Shown: positions 9,106 to 17,408 of the stretch, in pieces
How the letters are laid out: each line of letters begins with the position of its first letter
Position numbering within the stretch: position 1 is the stretch's first letter
Made by a program: the position numbers and the translations under genes
DNA from: Mariniflexile gromovii
GTDB lineage: Bacteria; Bacteroidota; Bacteroidia; Flavobacteriales; Flavobacteriaceae
NCBI RefSeq assembly: GCF_017814435.1
Contig: NZ_JAGJCB010000002.1
Span: forward strand, 62,001 to 126,000
DNA length: 64,000 nucleotides
Direction of reading: 5' to 3'
Notes under the pieces: model-generated
Seen by the model: only the letters and a program-made list of their open reading frames with translations
Told to the model about the DNA's origin: nothing
Database searches by the model: none

Positions 9106-10722
9106 TTAGTTAAAATTTAGTTTATTTGCTTCAATACTATCAAGAACAAATTCTTGATTATTTGGTTCAATACTTAGTTTATCATATGGTGAGTTAGGAA
9201 AAAATATTTCTGTCATTACGGTTTCTCCATTATCAAAAAATAATTCTATAGAGGTTTTATCAAGAATGATTGTGCCTTTTAAGTCCGAACTAAGCGAGGT
9301 TCTTTTAGCAACGGAAACACGATTTGCAAACTTCTCTGAAAAATCTCGTTTTCCGGATTTTCTTCTGTCTATAAAAAAGTTTTTATCTGTATGGTTATAT
9401 CCAAAGGACAAGGTATCTCCTTGTTTATTGGTTAGGTTAAAAGTGAATCCTTCTTCTTTTAAATTTGAAATATTAAATTGAATTTCAGCGCTAGCCAAAT
9501 CAATGGTTTTAGAATCTATAATTTTTGTATCGTTTTTAACAGCTATATTTTCCTTTTTATACTTTGTGCTACGATAATTTGTTAATTCTTCTACAGGGTT
9601 AGTTAATAACCTGTAACCGTTATCATTTTTTTGTAGCTGTACTTTTCTAGCTATGGTCATGGCACTTCGCCAAGTTTCGGTAGGAACAACTTGAGCATAA
9701 TCCCAATTTGACATCCAGCCTAGTATAAGTTTGCTACCATCTTTTCTAGTGGCATTGGACCATGACACCCCTGCATAATTATCTCTACCAAAATCTATCC
9801 AATAATTATGTTCTTTGTTTAGTGCGGTTTCAAATTCTTTATCCATAGTAAACTTTGTTCCATCAAAATCTCCAACAAAATATTGGGTAGCACTACCTCC
9901 GTTAGGGCCTCTAGGATTGATACTTACAAAAAGTACCCATTTGGATTCTTCTGTTCCCAGAACAGGTAATTTGAATAAATCCGGACATTCCCAAACGCCA
10001 CCATGACCACCAATACCCTGACCAAAATCTGAAAGTAAATGCCATTTTTTCAAATCTTTAGAATCATAAAACATGATTTTGTCTCCAGCAGCAAGAACCA
10101 TTACCCATTTATTGCGTTCTTCATCCCACATTACTTTTGGATCTCTAAAATCTTTGATATTAGGATTATCTATAACCGGGTTGTTATCATATTTAGTAAA
10201 GGTTTTGCCTTCATCATTACTATAGGCTATGCTTTGGGTTTGTTTCCAGTTATCATTGCCTTCCAATTTTTTTGAGCTTGTATACATGGCTACAATTGGT
10301 GCGGCTTTGCTTACTTTACCAAAACCAGAGGTATTGCCTATATCAACTACCGCACTTCCTGAAAAAATAGTCCCTAATTCATCTGGGTAAATGGCTATAG
10401 GTTGCTCATTCCAAGTAATCATATCGGTACTAGTAGCATGTCCCCAATGCATAGGCCCCCAAACGCTACTTTCTGGATGGTATTGAAAGTATAAATGATA
10501 GTAACCGTTATAATAAAACATACCGTTTGGGTCATTCATCCAAGCTTTTTTTGGAGTGAAATGAAAGTTTGGACGGTATAGTTCTTCTTCCGAATAAGAT
10601 ACCTGGTCTACTTTATCAACATTTTGATTCTTTTCAGCTTTACCTTTACATCCTATAAGAAAGGACACAACCATAAGCATTACAACTAGATTGGATTTGA
10701 TTAAGGTTTTCATTTTATTCAT
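9106..10722 (-). CDS. GH32 fructan hydrolase lipoprotein (A)
   Basis: This family 32 glycoside hydrolase of 538 residues has a five-bladed propeller followed by a C-terminal beta-sandwich. The catalytic set is complete: nucleophile Asp64 in WMNDPNG, transition-state stabiliser Asp194 in FRDP, and acid/base Glu245 in ECPDLF. Lipobox FLIGC is followed by KGKAEK, which lacks the acidic export signal, so it probably faces the periplasm. It probably releases fructose from imported oligosaccharides; exo-action is inferred. The closest relative in the window is the GH32 at 25,229, which also sits between the carrier and susC. A start at the second methionine (10,713) is equally possible. Confidence 0.93.
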   Translation of the reverse strand: MNKMKTLIKSNLVVMLMVVSFLIGCKGKAEKNQNVDKVDQVSYSEEELYRPNFHFTPKKAWMNDPNGMFYYNGYYHLYFQYHPESSVWGPMHWGHATSTDMITWNEQPIAIYPDELGTIFSGSAVVDIGNTSGFGKVSKAAPIVAMYTSSKKLEGNDNWKQTQSIAYSNDEGKTFTKYDNNPVIDNPNIKDFRDPKVMWDEERNKWVMVLAAGDKIMFYDSKDLKKWHLLSDFGQGIGGHGGVWECPDLFKLPVLGTEESKWVLFVSINPRGPNGGSATQYFVGDFDGTKFTMDKEFETALNKEHNYWIDFGRDNYAGVSWSNATRKDGSKLILGWMSNWDYAQVVPTETWRSAMTIARKVQLQKNDNGYRLLTNPVEELTNYRSTKYKKENIAVKNDTKIIDSKTIDLASAEIQFNISNLKEEGFTFNLTNKQGDTLSFGYNHTDKNFFIDRRKSGKRDFSEKFANRVSVAKRTSLSSDLKGTIILDKTSIELFFDNGETVMTEIFFPNSPYDKLSIEPNNQEFVLDSIEANKLNFN

Positions 10723-10723
10723 C

Positions 10724-12040
10724 TTATTTAATTAGTTTTTTACTTAATTCTTCTAAAGGAATCCCTTTTGTTTCTGGCATCATAAATATTACAAAGAGTA
10801 ACTGGAATCCCATCATGATGGCAAAAAAGAGAAAAACCATACCTGCCCCTATTGTAGAAAATAGTACGGGGACTAAAGAAGGTACAACCGCTGCCAATAC
10901 CCAATGTACCGAACTGCCAAAGGATTGCCCCGAACCTCTTAAATGATTGGGGAAAATTTCTGAAATAAAAACCCATATTACTGTGCCTTGCCCTATAGCA
11001 TGTGCAGCTATAAACATGAACAGAAATATGGGCATTGAGCTACCTTCCCAACTAAAAAAGAAAGCAGCAGAGACTAAACTCAATGAGATTATATAACCAA
11101 ATGAACAAATGTACATAAGCTGTTTTCTTCCTAATCTATCAATTAGAAAAATTCCTAAGAGTGTAAAAAGTAAGTTTGTAACACCTACACCTATGCTGCT
11201 TAAAAGTGCTGAACTTTCGGCAAGACCTGCTTCTGTTAAAATTCTAGGAGCATAATAAAGCAATGCATTGATTCCTGATAATTGATTAAAAAAAGCAATT
11301 AAAAATGCAAGCACTAAAGGAAACCTATACTTCTTTAAAAATATATTTTCATTAGGCACGGTGTTTTCCATCTCGTCCTTAATCTCTAACATGAGTTTTT
11401 CTGGATCTTGATCTGGATTTATAATTTTTAATACACCTATGGCTTCACTATTTCTAAATTTAGTAAGCAACCATCTTGGGCTTTTAGGTATTGTAAATGC
11501 GAAGACGGTATAGATTGCAGCAGGAACGGCTTCAATACCAACCATCCATCGCCATGCATTTTCACCTATATTGTTTAATAAGTAATTAGATAAAAAAGCA
11601 GTAAGGATACCAAATACAATATTGAACTGGTATAAACCAACTAATTTGCCTCGGTCTTTTGCGGGCGCTATTTCTGAGATATAAGCCGGAGCTGCAATGG
11701 TTGACGCTCCAACCCCCAAGCCGCCTATAAATCTGAATACTGCAAAAGTTATGGGATCATTAGAAAGAGCAGATCCTATTGCGGAAATGGTATATAAAAC
11801 ACCAATCCATATTAAAGTATTTTTACGTCCTAATTTATTAGTAGGTATACCTCCAAAAAAAGCACCAATTACCGTACCCCATAATGCCATACCTATTACA
11901 ACTACGCCATGGAACATATCTGAAGACCCCCATAATAATTGTAACTTCTTTTCTGCACCCGAGATGACTACAGTATCAAATCCAAAAAGAAAACCAGCCA
12001 AAGCTGCAGTAATGGACCATATTAGTATTTTTTTGTTCAT
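10724..12040 (-). CDS. MFS sugar porter, probable fructose importer (A)
   Basis: This major facilitator sugar porter has 438 residues and about 12 membrane segments. Family motifs are GFLFGFDTVVISGA in helix 1, the GRK loop (NKLGRKNTLIW) between helices 2 and 3, PAYISEIAPAKDRGKLV, SPRWLL, the helix 7 sugar motif NQLSGINALLYYAP, and PETKGIPLEEL at the C-terminus. It is the first gene of the operon and lies 1 bp before GH32. It should carry free fructose across the inner membrane, as BT1758 is thought to do. The paralogue at 26,853 is about nine-tenths identical by eye, with a near-identical patch around SPRWLLTKFRNSEAIG. Confidence 0.92.
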   Translation of the reverse strand: MNKKILIWSITAALAGFLFGFDTVVISGAEKKLQLLWGSSDMFHGVVVIGMALWGTVIGAFFGGIPTNKLGRKNTLIWIGVLYTISAIGSALSNDPITFAVFRFIGGLGVGASTIAAPAYISEIAPAKDRGKLVGLYQFNIVFGILTAFLSNYLLNNIGENAWRWMVGIEAVPAAIYTVFAFTIPKSPRWLLTKFRNSEAIGVLKIINPDQDPEKLMLEIKDEMENTVPNENIFLKKYRFPLVLAFLIAFFNQLSGINALLYYAPRILTEAGLAESSALLSSIGVGVTNLLFTLLGIFLIDRLGRKQLMYICSFGYIISLSLVSAAFFFSWEGSSMPIFLFMFIAAHAIGQGTVIWVFISEIFPNHLRGSGQSFGSSVHWVLAAVVPSLVPVLFSTIGAGMVFLFFAIMMGFQLLFVIFMMPETKGIPLEELSKKLIK

Positions 12041-12118
12041 GTGGTGGTGGTATTTAGTTTAGTTAGTTGCAATTTAGATTGAAAGCACAGATATGGCTTT
12101 TAGTTATGTATCAAATGA

Positions 12119-12249
12119 ATTCAAAATTGTTAAGTAATCATCTGAATCAACATAACACACTTATTATCAGTTAATTATACAGTGTTTAAGTTTTAACAAA
12201 TAATTAAGAGATTCAAAATTGTTACCTGATATGTTCAAAAATGTTACCT
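12119..12249 (-). promoter_or_regulatory. Direct repeats upstream of locus A, probable HTCS operator
   Basis: Copies of a TTCAAAA-T/A-TGTTA unit lie at 12,119-12,132, 12,211-12,227 and 12,233-12,249. The last two are longer (ending TGTTACCT) and start exactly 22 bp apart, two helical turns, as expected for an AraC-type regulator binding tandem sites. They lie 170-210 bp before the first operon gene and within the 362-bp gap after the sensor-regulator gene. The rest of that gap is AT-rich with no gene visible. Confidence 0.6.
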
Positions 12250-12402
12250 ATAATTAACTAAAGAAGATATGAATTTCCCAAAAAGCACCCATAATAATTA
12301 ACAATGAAGCTGTTAATTGGCTTTAAAAATATCAAAATCGCAAAAAGACATATGTAATTTTGCTATAATGCACTGTAATAATAAGATAAAAGCTGCCTCT
12401 AA

Positions 12403-15138
12403 TTATCCTCTAAAAGCTTTAGGAGATTTATTGAATTTGCTTTTGAAACTGGTAGAAAAATAATTTGGAGAAGAAAATCCGGTAGCATAGGCTATTTCCG
12501 ATATTGTTAATGGTGTATTGATTAGCATGTTTTTTGCTTTTTCCAATCGAATATTTTGAATATAGTCGCTAATGTTTACACCCATTATGGCTTTCATTTT
12601 TCTGTAAAGCTGAATTCGAGATATATTTAGATCGTTTGCTAAATTTTCAACAGAAAATTTAGAATTGTCCATATTCATATTTATTATTTTGTTCAGATCA
12701 GAAACAAATTGTTGCTCCATAGATCCAAAACTGCTTGATTCGTCTATACTATGAACGTTATTGACAAAATAGTATCTAAGTTTTTCACGATTATAAATAA
12801 GTGTTTTTATAGATTGTGCTAAAATGGCAAAGCTAAATGGCTTGGTTAGGTATAAATCTGCTCCAGATTCTAAACCTTTAATGTAAGATTCTTTATTATT
12901 TAATGCTGTTAAAATGATTGTGGGAATGTGGGACGTTCTCAAATCTTTCTTCAAAATTTCACAAATATCAAAGCCATTTTTGTCGGGTAAGTTTATATCG
13001 CATAAAATAATGTCGGGTATAAGCTCAAAAGCTTTTTCAATAGCATCTGACCCATCTGAAACGTGCACCGTATATTCTGCTGATAACTTTGTTCTCAAAA
13101 ATTTCACTAAATCGACGTTATCTTCAATTACTAAGACCGAATAGTTATCTTCATCATTCACAACTAATGGTTCGCTAAAACTGTCGTCTTCATAATCTAA
13201 ATTAGAATTTAAAAGCGAACTATCAATAATATCAGCCTCATAAATAATTTCATCGGAATTCAAATGCGCTTTATCTTTATATAGGGTAATTATAAATTCT
13301 GTACCATGTTTTGAGATAACCTCAATAGAACCTTTATGCATTTCGATAAATTCTTTCGATAAATGCAAACCTATTCCAGAGCTTGCTTTATTATTGTTTG
13401 AACCTTGAAAAAAGGCAAGAAACACATTGTCCATTTCTTTCTTAGGGATGCCGATTCCAGAATCCTTAAAATGGATTTTTACAAAATTGCTGTCAAGTTC
13501 ATCTTGTATTTCTATTGAAATTTCACCATTATTGGGGGTGAATTTAAAAGCATTGGACAGTAAATTAAAATACACCTTATCCATTAAATTTCTATCTATA
13601 TAAACCGATAAATCTTCATTATTGGTACTTATTGTAAAATTAATGTTCCGTCTTTGCGCTTCTCGTTCAAAATCTTTAAAAATGATATTTGAAAATTGAT
13701 ATAAATTTGTGTTTGAAGCTCTTAATACAAACTTACGGTCCTCAACCTTTCTAAAATCAAGCAGTTGGTTGATCAATCGCAACAATCGTTTAGAGTTATT
13801 AAATATTAACCCAACTTCGCTTAAAAGCTTACTATCCTTTATTGCTTTGTTTTCTGCTAATGATTCTGTTGAAGATAAAATTAATGTAATAGGTGTTTTA
13901 AACTCATGGGACAATCCTGTAAAAAAATTAACTCTGGCGTCGTTACTAATTTTAACCTCTTTTGCTATTTTCTTAATTTGGTTGCGCTGTACAGTGATTT
14001 TTTTATTGCGAATTTCCAACTCGCGCTTTTTCTTTTTTATATTATAAACCGAATAAATACTAAATGCAGCCAAAAGGACACTTATAATTAATAACCCTAG
14101 GAGCACTTTTAAAATATTGTTTTGAGTTGAATAGGTTTGTTCCTGTTTTTTAATTTTTTGTTGTTGTATTTCTATATCTTTCTGATGTTTATTGATTCTA
14201 TCATACTGGTTTTTCATTATTTCAGCATTTCTATAATCAATGATCGTGGTGTTTAATTTATTGTTCTTTGGAACATTTTCGTTTCGCAAAATTTTCATTG
14301 CAATTTTTATGGCTTCATGACCACCTGTTGGATATAATATGGTTGCTGACAACACCCCATTTTGAACTAAATCGATACCATTATTTGGACCGTTTAAGCC
14401 ATCTACACCAATAAATTTAATATTTTTTTCAAGGCCCTTCGATTTTGCTATTTTCCAAGTATTATAGGCAATGTTATCATTAAATGCAAACACAAAATTG
14501 ATTGGTTTCACACTTAAAGAATCTAAGATTTGAGGTATCTGTTGTTCAATTTCTTCATCTTTAATACTATAAACAACTGATAAACTAGCCTCACTTTTTA
14601 CAATTTGGTGAAACCCAAAATGGCGTTCAATAACAGGAGAGGAATTATCACTTCCCTTTATTTCTAAAACATTGGCTTTTTTTTCGTTTAGAGAAGCAAT
14701 ATAATTTGCAGCATTTCTACCAACATCTATGTTATTTGCCCCAACAAAAGCAGTAAATTTTTGTGAATTAATTTTTCGGTCAACAATAATAACAGGAATC
14801 CCTTTATCATAAGCTTTTTCTACTAGAGGAACCAATGGATCTGGTCGTAATGGTGAAATTACAATAACGTCAAATCCATTATTTATCATGAATTCAATTT
14901 GTTTTTTTTGAAGTTCTATATCTTCATTCGCTTGAAAAACAGTTAAATCTATGTCCGTATGCAACGATACTTCAACGTGCATTTCATGATCCATGGCTTT
15001 TCTCCAATCATCTTTACTAATGCATTGTGAAAATCCTATCTTGTATGTTTTGGTTTCATTATCATTACACCCCAATAAGACAAAAGACATTATTAAAATG
15101 AAGTAAGTAAATTTGGTGTATATTTTTATTCTAGACAT
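12403..15138 (-). CDS. Hybrid two-component sensor-regulator with sugar-binding-protein sensor (A)
   Basis: This is a one-protein two-component system of 911 residues. Order: signal with lipobox VLLGC (Cys24), a periplasmic-binding-protein domain of the RbsB type (about 30-305), a coiled coil (310-340), one membrane helix (342-366), histidine kinase with His411 in SHEFKTP, ATPase motifs DSGIGIP and SSGIGLHLS, receiver with Asp714 in CDINLPDKNG, and a C-terminal AraC helix-turn-helix domain (about 810-911). This architecture is that of BT1754, which senses free fructose. It is expected to switch on the downstream operon. The sensor domain is almost the same as in the locus B copy, so both probably sense one ligand. 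A lipobox on a membrane-spanning kinase is unusual. Confidence 0.93.
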   Translation of the reverse strand: MSRIKIYTKFTYFILIMSFVLLGCNDNETKTYKIGFSQCISKDDWRKAMDHEMHVEVSLHTDIDLTVFQANEDIELQKKQIEFMINNGFDVIVISPLRPDPLVPLVEKAYDKGIPVIIVDRKINSQKFTAFVGANNIDVGRNAANYIASLNEKKANVLEIKGSDNSSPVIERHFGFHQIVKSEASLSVVYSIKDEEIEQQIPQILDSLSVKPINFVFAFNDNIAYNTWKIAKSKGLEKNIKFIGVDGLNGPNNGIDLVQNGVLSATILYPTGGHEAIKIAMKILRNENVPKNNKLNTTIIDYRNAEIMKNQYDRINKHQKDIEIQQQKIKKQEQTYSTQNNILKVLLGLLIISVLLAAFSIYSVYNIKKKKRELEIRNKKITVQRNQIKKIAKEVKISNDARVNFFTGLSHEFKTPITLILSSTESLAENKAIKDSKLLSEVGLIFNNSKRLLRLINQLLDFRKVEDRKFVLRASNTNLYQFSNIIFKDFEREAQRRNINFTISTNNEDLSVYIDRNLMDKVYFNLLSNAFKFTPNNGEISIEIQDELDSNFVKIHFKDSGIGIPKKEMDNVFLAFFQGSNNNKASSGIGLHLSKEFIEMHKGSIEVISKHGTEFIITLYKDKAHLNSDEIIYEADIIDSSLLNSNLDYEDDSFSEPLVVNDEDNYSVLVIEDNVDLVKFLRTKLSAEYTVHVSDGSDAIEKAFELIPDIILCDINLPDKNGFDICEILKKDLRTSHIPTIILTALNNKESYIKGLESGADLYLTKPFSFAILAQSIKTLIYNREKLRYYFVNNVHSIDESSSFGSMEQQFVSDLNKIINMNMDNSKFSVENLANDLNISRIQLYRKMKAIMGVNISDYIQNIRLEKAKNMLINTPLTISEIAYATGFSSPNYFSTSFKSKFNKSPKAFRG

Positions 15139-15428
15139 TTGTAAAAAAGACTTTTCTCGAAGATATTAATAATTTAGTAATATTTATGTGCTAAAATAAG
15201 TCTAATTAGATGCCTCAAAATTCTATCTGACTTGGGTAAGTTTATGAAGGAAATATTTTAAGCTTTGACGCCAATTAAAGTACAGTTTAAAAAAATCACT
15301 ACTTTTAGCATAAGAGTTGTAAGTTGCTAAGTTTAAAAGCTAATAATATTACTTCGAAAAAATCCTAGCACGCTATCACGCAACATTTCATTTGCCAAAC
15401 GCTAGTTAAATAAAATATTCTAATTAAA
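15139..15428. promoter_or_regulatory. Divergent spacer between sensor-regulator and HAD gene
   Basis: This is 290 bp of AT-rich DNA between divergent genes, so it should hold both promoters. No convincing TAnnTTTG pair, repeat or small gene was recognised. Confidence 0.35.
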
Positions 15429-16043
15429 ATGAACAAAAAAGCAATAATACTAGATTTAGACAATACCATTTACCCTGTTTCGTCAATTGGGGAGGTATTG
15501 TTTAGTCCTTTATTTCAATTAATATTGGAAAGTGGGGCTCATGCAGAAGAATTTGATTTAATTAAGAAAGACATTATGCGTAAACCTTTTCAAAAGGTTG
15601 CTTCTGAATATAATTTCAGTAAAAAACTCTTTGAAGAGGGAATGAACCTATTACAAGAAACAAAATGCACAATGAAAATGTCTGTTTTTGAGGACTATAA
15701 TGAGTTTAAAAACATTTCGCTAAAAAAGTTTCTAGTAACTACTGGTTTTACAAAGATGCAAAACAGTAAGGTTGCCCAATTAGGAATTATAAATGATTTT
15801 GAAGAAATACATGTTGTAGACCCTCAATTATCAGATAAAACAAAAAAAGATGTTTTTGTTGATATTCTTACGAGATTTAAATTCGATTTGTCTGACGTTT
15901 TAGTAATTGGAGACGACCCAAATTCAGAAATAAAGGCAGCACAGGAATTAGGTATCGATGCCATTTTATACGATATACAGAATTTTAATTGTAACACGAC
16001 CTTAAAAAGGATAACAGATTTTACACAAATAAAAAACCTATAA
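15429..16043 (+). CDS. HAD family hydrolase
   Basis: This haloacid-dehalogenase-type hydrolase of 204 residues has motif I at the very start (ILDLDNTIYP, nucleophile Asp9 and Asp11), motif II as VTTGF, and motifs III and IV as the lysine region before VLVIGDDPNSEIKAAQELGIDAILYD. It is probably a small-molecule phosphatase, substrate unknown. It is the only plus-strand gene of island 1 and lies at its right end, divergent from the sensor gene. It has no counterpart in island 2, so it may be unrelated cargo or a remnant of an earlier gene set. Its stop codon lies inside a terminator stem. Confidence 0.85.
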   Translation: MNKKAIILDLDNTIYPVSSIGEVLFSPLFQLILESGAHAEEFDLIKKDIMRKPFQKVASEYNFSKKLFEEGMNLLQETKCTMKMSVFEDYNEFKNISLKKFLVTTGFTKMQNSKVAQLGIINDFEEIHVVDPQLSDKTKKDVFVDILTRFKFDLSDVLVIGDDPNSEIKAAQELGIDAILYDIQNFNCNTTLKRITDFTQIKNL

Positions 16044-16075
16044 AACATTAATAATAAATGCTTTATAGGCTTTAC
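16037..16075 (+). terminator. Terminator overlapping the HAD stop codon
   Basis: CCTATAAAACATT pairs with AATGCTTTATAGG (12 of 13 positions) around a seven-base loop. The stem includes the TAA stop of the HAD gene. The T-run after it is weak. Confidence 0.55.
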
Positions 16076-16077
16076 AA

Positions 16078-16094
16078 GTACTCAAGGCGGAACT
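16078..16094 (-). other. tRNA-Leu 3'-end fragment (attL-like, island 2)
   Basis: GTACTCAAGGCGG is identical to 37,591-37,603, the end of the tRNA-Leu acceptor/T arm plus one flanking base. After that the match stops. It is a fragment, not a second tRNA: no anticodon or D arm follows. Confidence 0.7.
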
Positions 16095-16143
16095 AACCAA
16101 AAATGAGAAAACCTGTGTTTTTAAAGGTCTTTAAGAGGGTGTG

Positions 16144-16176
16144 AAATTTACTGACACCGAATTAGCCCCTTTTTAA
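16144..16176. repeat. 33-bp island-end repeat, copy 2, with shared flank
   Basis: It differs from copies 1 and 3 by a single base (CTGACACC in place of GTGACACC). From here to 16,377 the sequence closely follows 2,955-3,186, including the run before the fructokinase stop codon. The gap 16,044-16,377 therefore holds a terminator, the tRNA fragment, this repeat and the shared flank, and no gene. Confidence 0.85.
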
Positions 16177-16377
16177 CAATAATTTAACTCATTTAGTTGA
16201 ATTTGACATGATTTATAATTGAATTTGCATCCTTCTGTTATAAACTTAATTAAAACAATATTTTAAAATACCTGTGATAATTTGGATAAGGTTCTTCGTT
16301 TGTCTGAGTTAAGCTAAATTTTTTCTTTTTTCTATTAAGAAATCATTTTTGTATTTAATTCTGAACTTAATCAGTTA

Positions 16378-17262
16378 TCAATGTGGGTTTATAAAAGCAT
16401 CAATATCAGATCTCGACAAAACTGGGTTCGCACCTTCGCTTTGCGCCACCAGTGCCCCTACGGCACAAGCAAAATCTATTGCTTTTTGAGGATTTACATT
16501 ATTTAATAATTGACTGATTAAAGTGCCCAAGAATGAATCTCCTGCACCTACAGTATCAATAACTTTTACAAGAAAACCACTATTGTAATATAATTTATTG
16601 TCGTATAGCAAAACAGCTCCATGCGACCCTTTTGTTACACAGATTTGTTTTGTATTTGTTTTTTCTGAAATAAACATAAGATTCTGTTCCAGCGAATTAA
16701 ATTTAGAGCCCATGTATTTACATACCTCAAAAAGTTCATCATCATTAAACTTAATAAAATCGGCCTTATCCATTAAATGAAACAAAACGTCTTTTGTATA
16801 GTAAGGTGGTCTTAAATTTAAATCGAATATTTTGTATTTAGCTAACTCAATGAGGCCATATAAGGTGCTTCTAGAACTATCATCTCTTGCCACTAAACTC
16901 CCAAAAACAAATGCATCTGAGCTTTTTACAGCTTTTTTATTCACTTCTGTTAATCTGATTTTGTCCCAAGCTCTTGGATATTTAATGTCATAAGAAGCAG
17001 ACCCCTTTTCGTTCAGCATCACTTTTACTTTTCCGGTTTTATATTCATTATGTACTTGTATACAACTTGAATCAATACCAACATCTTTAATATAGTTAAG
17101 CAATTTAGCACCATTTTCTCCTTTACCTATAGCACTGATCATAGTAACCTCATTATCTAATGATTGCAATCTATTTGCAACATTTAAAGGTGCTCCTCCT
17201 ATTTTTTTATGGGTTGGGAATACATCCCACAACACTTCTCCGAAACATGTGATTTTTGACAT
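16378..17262 (-). CDS. Fructokinase, PfkB family (locus B)
   Basis: This 294-residue sugar kinase is the paralogue of the gene at 3,187. It has the same signatures: GGAPLNVA near residue 22 and DTVGAGDSFLG at 236-246 with the catalytic Asp242. It is the last gene of locus B, 146 bp after a GH32 gene, and is separated from it by a perfect hairpin. The DNA is nearly identical to the locus A kinase from the downstream flank to about 16,977. It then drops sharply, with many third-position changes over the last 285 bases of the coding strand's 5' end. One kinase would be enough for both loci, so retention of two suggests each locus arrived complete. Confidence 0.9.
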   Translation of the reverse strand: MSKITCFGEVLWDVFPTHKKIGGAPLNVANRLQSLDNEVTMISAIGKGENGAKLLNYIKDVGIDSSCIQVHNEYKTGKVKVMLNEKGSASYDIKYPRAWDKIRLTEVNKKAVKSSDAFVFGSLVARDDSSRSTLYGLIELAKYKIFDLNLRPPYYTKDVLFHLMDKADFIKFNDDELFEVCKYMGSKFNSLEQNLMFISEKTNTKQICVTKGSHGAVLLYDNKLYYNSGFLVKVIDTVGAGDSFLGTLISQLLNNVNPQKAIDFACAVGALVAQSEGANPVLSRSDIDAFINPH

Positions 17263-17279
17263 ATCAATATTAATTCAAT

Positions 17280-17312
17280 CCAGAAGATATTAAAACCACT
17301 AATATCTTCTGG
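17280..17312 (-). promoter_or_regulatory. Perfect hairpin upstream of fructokinase (B)
   Basis: CCAGAAGATATT and AATATCTTCTGG form a 12-bp stem with a nine-base loop. It is not followed by a T-run in the direction of transcription, so RNA stabilisation or processing fits better than termination. Confidence 0.6.
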
Positions 17313-17408
17313 AATTTAAATAACTAAATAAAAAAACTAACTCAAACTCTATATTATTACTTTGTTCTTTTAACGGTAAATATTTTAATGCTGCCTTTTT
17401 AGGCAAGG

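Larger units (their letters stand above)
2888..16077. mobile_element. Genomic island 1 (fructan locus A), integrase lost
   Basis: The left edge is a degenerate copy of the tRNA-Leu 3' end (GTACTCCAAGATGGAACT at 2888-2905). The right edge is the next copy at 16,078. The left ends of islands 1 and 2 are alike: tRNA fragment, 66-67 bp, a 33-bp repeat, then about 200 bp of shared sequence running into a fructokinase gene. Contents are fructokinase, SusD, SusC, GH32, MFS carrier, sensor-regulator and a HAD hydrolase. No integrase or mobilization gene is present, so this would be an older, immobile insertion displaced by island 2. This is inferred from end sequences, without comparison to an empty site. 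Confidence 0.6.

Noticed and set aside
16078-16094. A second tRNA-Leu gene
   Set aside because: Only the last 12 bases of the tRNA plus one flanking base are present. There is no anticodon, D arm or 5' acceptor strand, so it is an attachment-type fragment.
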